In this document: positions 63,518 to 64,000 of the stretch, piece after piece | Layout of the letters: the number at the start of each line of letters is the position of its first letter | Numbering within the stretch: the first letter of the stretch is position 1 | Source: Solimicrobium silvestre | GTDB taxonomy: Bacteria; Pseudomonadota; Gammaproteobacteria; Burkholderiales; Burkholderiaceae_D | Direction: 5' to 3' | Length of the DNA stretch: 64,000 nt | Assembly (NCBI RefSeq): GCF_002976435.1 | Contig: NZ_PUGF01000011.1 | Coordinates: 62,001-126,000 of the forward strand | Notes under the pieces: model-generated | Database searches by the model: none | The model's input: the letters and a program-made list of their open reading frames with translations, nothing else | Told to the model about the DNA's origin: nothing | Position numbers and translations under genes: made by a program

Positions 63518-63988
63518 TTAGACGCGGTGATATGGGTGATTTTGGGTAATTGACCAAGCGCGATACAGCTGCTCGGCTAGTATGACGCGCACCATGCCAT
63601 GTGGCAGGGTTAAGCTGGAAATGCGGATTTTTAGCGTGGCACGTACTTTAAACTCAGCATCCAGCCCATCGGCGCCACCAATCACAAAGCAAGTGTCGCC
63701 ACCTTCTTGTTGCCACTCAGTGAGCAGCTGCGAAAGTTGCATGGTAGTGAGGTCTTTGCCATGCTCATCTAAGGCAACAATCCGTGTTTGTTTTGGAATT
63801 ACCGCTTCAATCTTGGCACGTTCCAACGCCATCACGGTTTGAGCAGTCTTGCTGCCGGAGCGTTCGACGGGTTTGATTTCTTTAAGAACAATCCGGCATT
63901 CAGCAGGCATACGTTTGCTGTATTCCCTGAAGCCGGATTCTATCCAGGTCGGCATTTTGTGGCCGACCGCGGCGATAATTAACTGCAT
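63518..63988 (-). CDS. rlmH: 23S rRNA (pseudouridine1915-N3)-methyltransferase RlmH
   Basis: The 156-residue SPOUT methyltransferase has [28 protein letters not shown] at the start, [18 protein letters not shown] in the middle, the SAM-binding [10 protein letters not shown] and the knot motif [22 protein letters not shown]. It ends in NHPYHRV, as RlmH proteins do. It methylates 70S ribosomes at helix 69. The start lies 12 bases from the window edge, and rsfS is expected next upstream outside the window. Confidence 0.96.
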   Translation of the reverse strand: MQLIIAAVGHKMPTWIESGFREYSKRMPAECRIVLKEIKPVERSGSKTAQTVMALERAKIEAVIPKQTRIVALDEHGKDLTTMQLSQLLTEWQQEGGDTCFVIGGADGLDAEFKVRATLKIRISSLTLPHGMVRVILAEQLYRAWSITQNHPYHRV

Positions 63989-64000
63989 TAGCTAATTCGT

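Overview
This window is chromosomal DNA of moderate GC content from a Gram-negative betaproteobacterium, most likely order Burkholderiales and plausibly Oxalobacteraceae. Supporting signs are the rlmH-maf-rng gene order at the right end, a Burkholderia-type trimeric porin, LPS-core glycosyltransferases with a WaaL-type ligase and MsbA, and a dispersed-repeat-like intergenic element next to rhlE. No genus can be fixed from sequence alone.

Layout. 1-5 kb: a CAU tRNA with its terminator, a three-domain polysaccharide deacetylase / caspase-like / TPR protein, a truncated response-regulator remnant, a frameshifted nuclease-like gene and a DinB-family protein. 5-15 kb: a complete 2-aminoethylphosphonate (AEP) uptake and catabolism cluster (binding protein, PhnZ-like HD oxygenase, ATPase, fused permease, PhnW, PhnX, FAD oxidoreductase, GntR/UTRA regulator) followed by a porin. 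Its promoter region shows a Pho-box-like repeat overlapped by a perfect palindrome. 15-21 kb: a DUF3147 membrane protein, a YCF48/BNR-repeat protein, a glutathione transferase, then a Kef-type antiporter / YbdK ligase / class-I amidotransferase operon.

21.5-41.3 kb: the most unusual region. All genes lie on the + strand: an AraC regulator, a PaaA/PaaC-like diiron protein, a radical SAM enzyme, a membrane sensor, a sensor-HAMP-MFS fusion, an orphan substrate-binding protein, then two paralogous 59-residue double-glycine precursor peptides. The precursors flank a second radical SAM enzyme and an unknown helical protein. TolC, HlyD, a C39-peptidase ABC transporter, a second NHLM-type ABC transporter and a lipoprotein binding protein follow. 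I read the right half as a ribosomal-peptide (RiPP) biosynthesis and export locus with 13-residue cores that both end in Cys. A near-identical 29-bp element in front of the AraC gene and in front of the diiron gene suggests one regulon for the left half. Whether left and right halves form one pathway is inference.

41-64 kb: a PAS-GGDEF-EAL protein, a divergent MDR oxidoreductase / LysR pair, a TSUP permease, RhlE helicase, TrhO, DNA polymerase III alpha, MsbA, a GNAT acetyltransferase, an LPS-core operon on the minus strand (GT9, GT8, GT9, O-antigen ligase), a FlxA-like protein, and the RNase G / Maf / RlmH group.
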